Made by a program: the position numbers and the translations under genes. This document shows positions 5,592 through 6,898 of a stretch of 6,898 nt of DNA, one piece after another. Positions within the stretch are counted from its first letter, which is position 1. Each line of letters starts with the position of its first letter. The notes beneath the pieces are model-generated. The model was not told the origin of the DNA. It saw only the letters and a program-made list of their open reading frames with translations, and did no database searches. This stretch comes from Methanocalculus sp. (GTDB lineage Archaea > Halobacteriota > Methanomicrobia > Methanomicrobiales > Methanocorpusculaceae). The stretch lies in NCBI RefSeq assembly GCF_030651615.1, contig NZ_JAUSCG010000073.1, positions 1 to 6,898 of the forward strand, given 5' to 3'.

Positions 5592-6898
5592 ATGGCTGAA
5601 CAGAAGAAAGGACGACTGAATAATATGAAGATGGGGACGAAGATTCTGATCATCTGCCTCTGTCTTGTGATCATCCCTACACTCCTTCTTGGGATCATCT
5701 CATATAACTCGGCAAGCGCAGCGATCGAAGACCAGATTGAGGATCAGTTCAATCTTCTTGTAAAAGCGAACAGAGATCAGGTCGACAGCGTCTATACTCT
5801 TACACTGGAGAGGGTACAGGGCGATTTAAACGTTCTCAAGGGGATCTTTCTAACCCATGGATCCCCCCAGATCATCAACGATCAGCTGGTGCTCATCGAT
5901 AATACCGGCCAACAGTATGTGGTGAATGGCAACTACGAGATCGTCGACCAGGTGCAGGGCATGGTCGGTGGTGCTGCCACAGTCTTCCAGGTACAGGGCA
6001 ATCAGGCCATACGGATATCGACAAACGTGATCGGAACAGACGGCAGGCGTGTTGTCGGGACACCGGTCTCTCAGGAGGTCTATAATGCCGTCGTCATCCG
6101 TGGAGAGACCTATTATGGGACCGCAAACGTCGTTGGTACAGACTACATCACCGCGTATGAGCCGATCCGGGGTCCCGGTGGAGCGGTCATCGGTATCCTC
6201 TTCGTCGGTGTCAGGGAAGATGCAACACTCGGCGTTGTCATCAATGATATGAGAAGCACCGTTGTTGGAAAGACCGGATACATCTATGTCCTCGACCCGA
6301 AAGGCACAGTGATCATTCATCCAACTATTGAAGGTCAGAGCGTTGCTCAGCATGATTTTGTTAAACAGATACTCAGTCAGAAGGAAGGGCTCATCCGGTA
6401 CAATTGGGAAGGTGCTGATAAGATCACTGCCTTTACATACTACGAACCTCTCGGCTGGTATATCGTAGCAGGTGCAGACTGGGAGGACTTCACCGACCCG
6501 ATTAACGGGATCAGAAATGCGATCGTCGCGATCCTGATCGGTGCAATCGTCATCGGCGGTGCAATTGCAGTCCTCTTCGGCCGTGGAATTGCCAGGCGGA
6601 TGGGTGAGCTTGTTGCTCTTGGCAGACGGGTTAGCGATGGAGAACTCTCCGGTACAATCTCTGTTGATCAGGGAGGAGACGAGATCGGTCAGGTTGCAGG
6701 AGCATTTAGCGAAGTCGTCACCACGATCCAGCAGTTTGGTACTGAGATGACGATGATCAGTGCTGCTGCTTCTGAAGGAAGACTTGATGTCCGGGGCAAT
6801 GCGGCGAAGTTCAAAGGTGATTATGGGAAGATCATCTATGGCGTGAACGACACCCTTGACGCAGTGATCAACCCCTTAAATGTCGCAGCAGAATATGT
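5592..6898 (+). CDS. Methyl-accepting chemotaxis protein, N-terminal part (cut by window end)
   Basis: An open frame of 435 codons with no stop before the window ends. It encodes the sensory half of a transmembrane chemoreceptor that would signal to CheA through CheW. Residues 18-38 are the first membrane helix. An extracellular Cache region of about 270 residues follows: GTPVSQEVYNAVVIRGETYYG and ITAYEPIRGPGGAVIGILFVGV match the Cache_3 style, then GYIYVLDPKGTVIIHP and YYEPLGWYIVAGADWEDF match Cache_2. The second membrane helix lies near 309-330. A HAMP linker (about 331-385, with GELSGTISVDQGGDEIGQVAGAF) leads to a second HAMP-like unit starting GRLDVRGNAAKFKGDYGKI. The methyl-accepting coiled-coil domain must lie past 6898. 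ATG 5592 is backed by AGGTG 7 bases upstream. Cache domains bind small molecules such as organic acids or amino acids; the ligand here is unknown. Confidence 0.92.
   Translation, partial: MAEQKKGRLNNMKMGTKILIICLCLVIIPTLLLGIISYNSASAAIEDQIEDQFNLLVKANRDQVDSVYTLTLERVQGDLNVLKGIFLTHGSPQIINDQLVLIDNTGQQYVVNGNYEIVDQVQGMVGGAATVFQVQGNQAIRISTNVIGTDGRRVVGTPVSQEVYNAVVIRGETYYGTANVVGTDYITAYEPIRGPGGAVIGILFVGVREDATLGVVINDMRSTVVGKTGYIYVLDPKGTVIIHPTIEGQSVAQHDFVKQILSQKEGLIRYNWEGADKITAFTYYEPLGWYIVAGADWEDFTDPINGIRNAIVAILIGAIVIGGAIAVLFGRGIARRMGELVALGRRVSDGELSGTISVDQGGDEIGQVAGAFSEVVTTIQQFGTEMTMISAAASEGRLDVRGNAAKFKGDYGKIIYGVNDTLDAVINPLNVAAEY

Overview
The window looks like part of the chromosome of a methanogenic archaeon, most likely of the Methanomicrobiales type. 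This is inferred from the FmdE-family protein, the archaeal-style promoters (AT-rich TATA elements a short way upstream of starts, very short leaders), AGGTG/GGAG ribosome-binding sites, and a Cache-HAMP chemoreceptor of a style common in these organisms. No rRNA, tRNA, CRISPR array, transposase or phage gene is visible.

Layout. (1) Bases 118-1275, minus strand: a lipoprotein-type substrate-binding protein of the iron-complex/cobalamin class, followed by a hairpin-plus-T-run terminator; no permease or ATPase lies beside it. (2) Diverging from it across a 118-bp AT-rich promoter region is an FmdE-family zinc-finger protein (1394-2026, plus). (3) Converging on that gene, with one base between the two stop codons, is an HxlR-family winged-helix regulator (2028-2429, minus). 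(4) Diverging from the regulator is a two-gene exporter operon: a DrrA-like ATPase (2515-3462, GTG start) and an ABC-2 permease (3459-4214), overlapping by ATGA. A 34-bp dyad between regulator and exporter is a strong operator candidate. (5) After a 280-bp gene-free stretch comes a NapH/CcoG-like membrane protein with two ferredoxin-type clusters (4495-5265), standing alone. (6) Bases 5333-5452 hold a decayed second copy of the 3' end of the permease gene, with a frameshift. (7) Bases 5592-6898 hold a chemoreceptor (TM, Cache, TM, HAMP, HAMP-like) that runs off the window before its signalling domain.

How the genes may work together. The HxlR regulator and the two exporter genes form a self-contained efflux unit, probably autoregulated and induced by a compound or redox signal. 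The binding protein and the FmdE-like protein share one divergent promoter region and may belong to a common metal or metal-complex response; this is inference. The iron-sulfur membrane protein probably carries electrons to an unknown partner. Its position between two copies of a permease tail shows that this part of the locus has been rearranged. I see no clear case for an entirely new system. The best leads are the palindromic operator, the duplicated permease tail flanking the iron-sulfur gene, and a hairpin covering the ribosome-binding site of the chemoreceptor.
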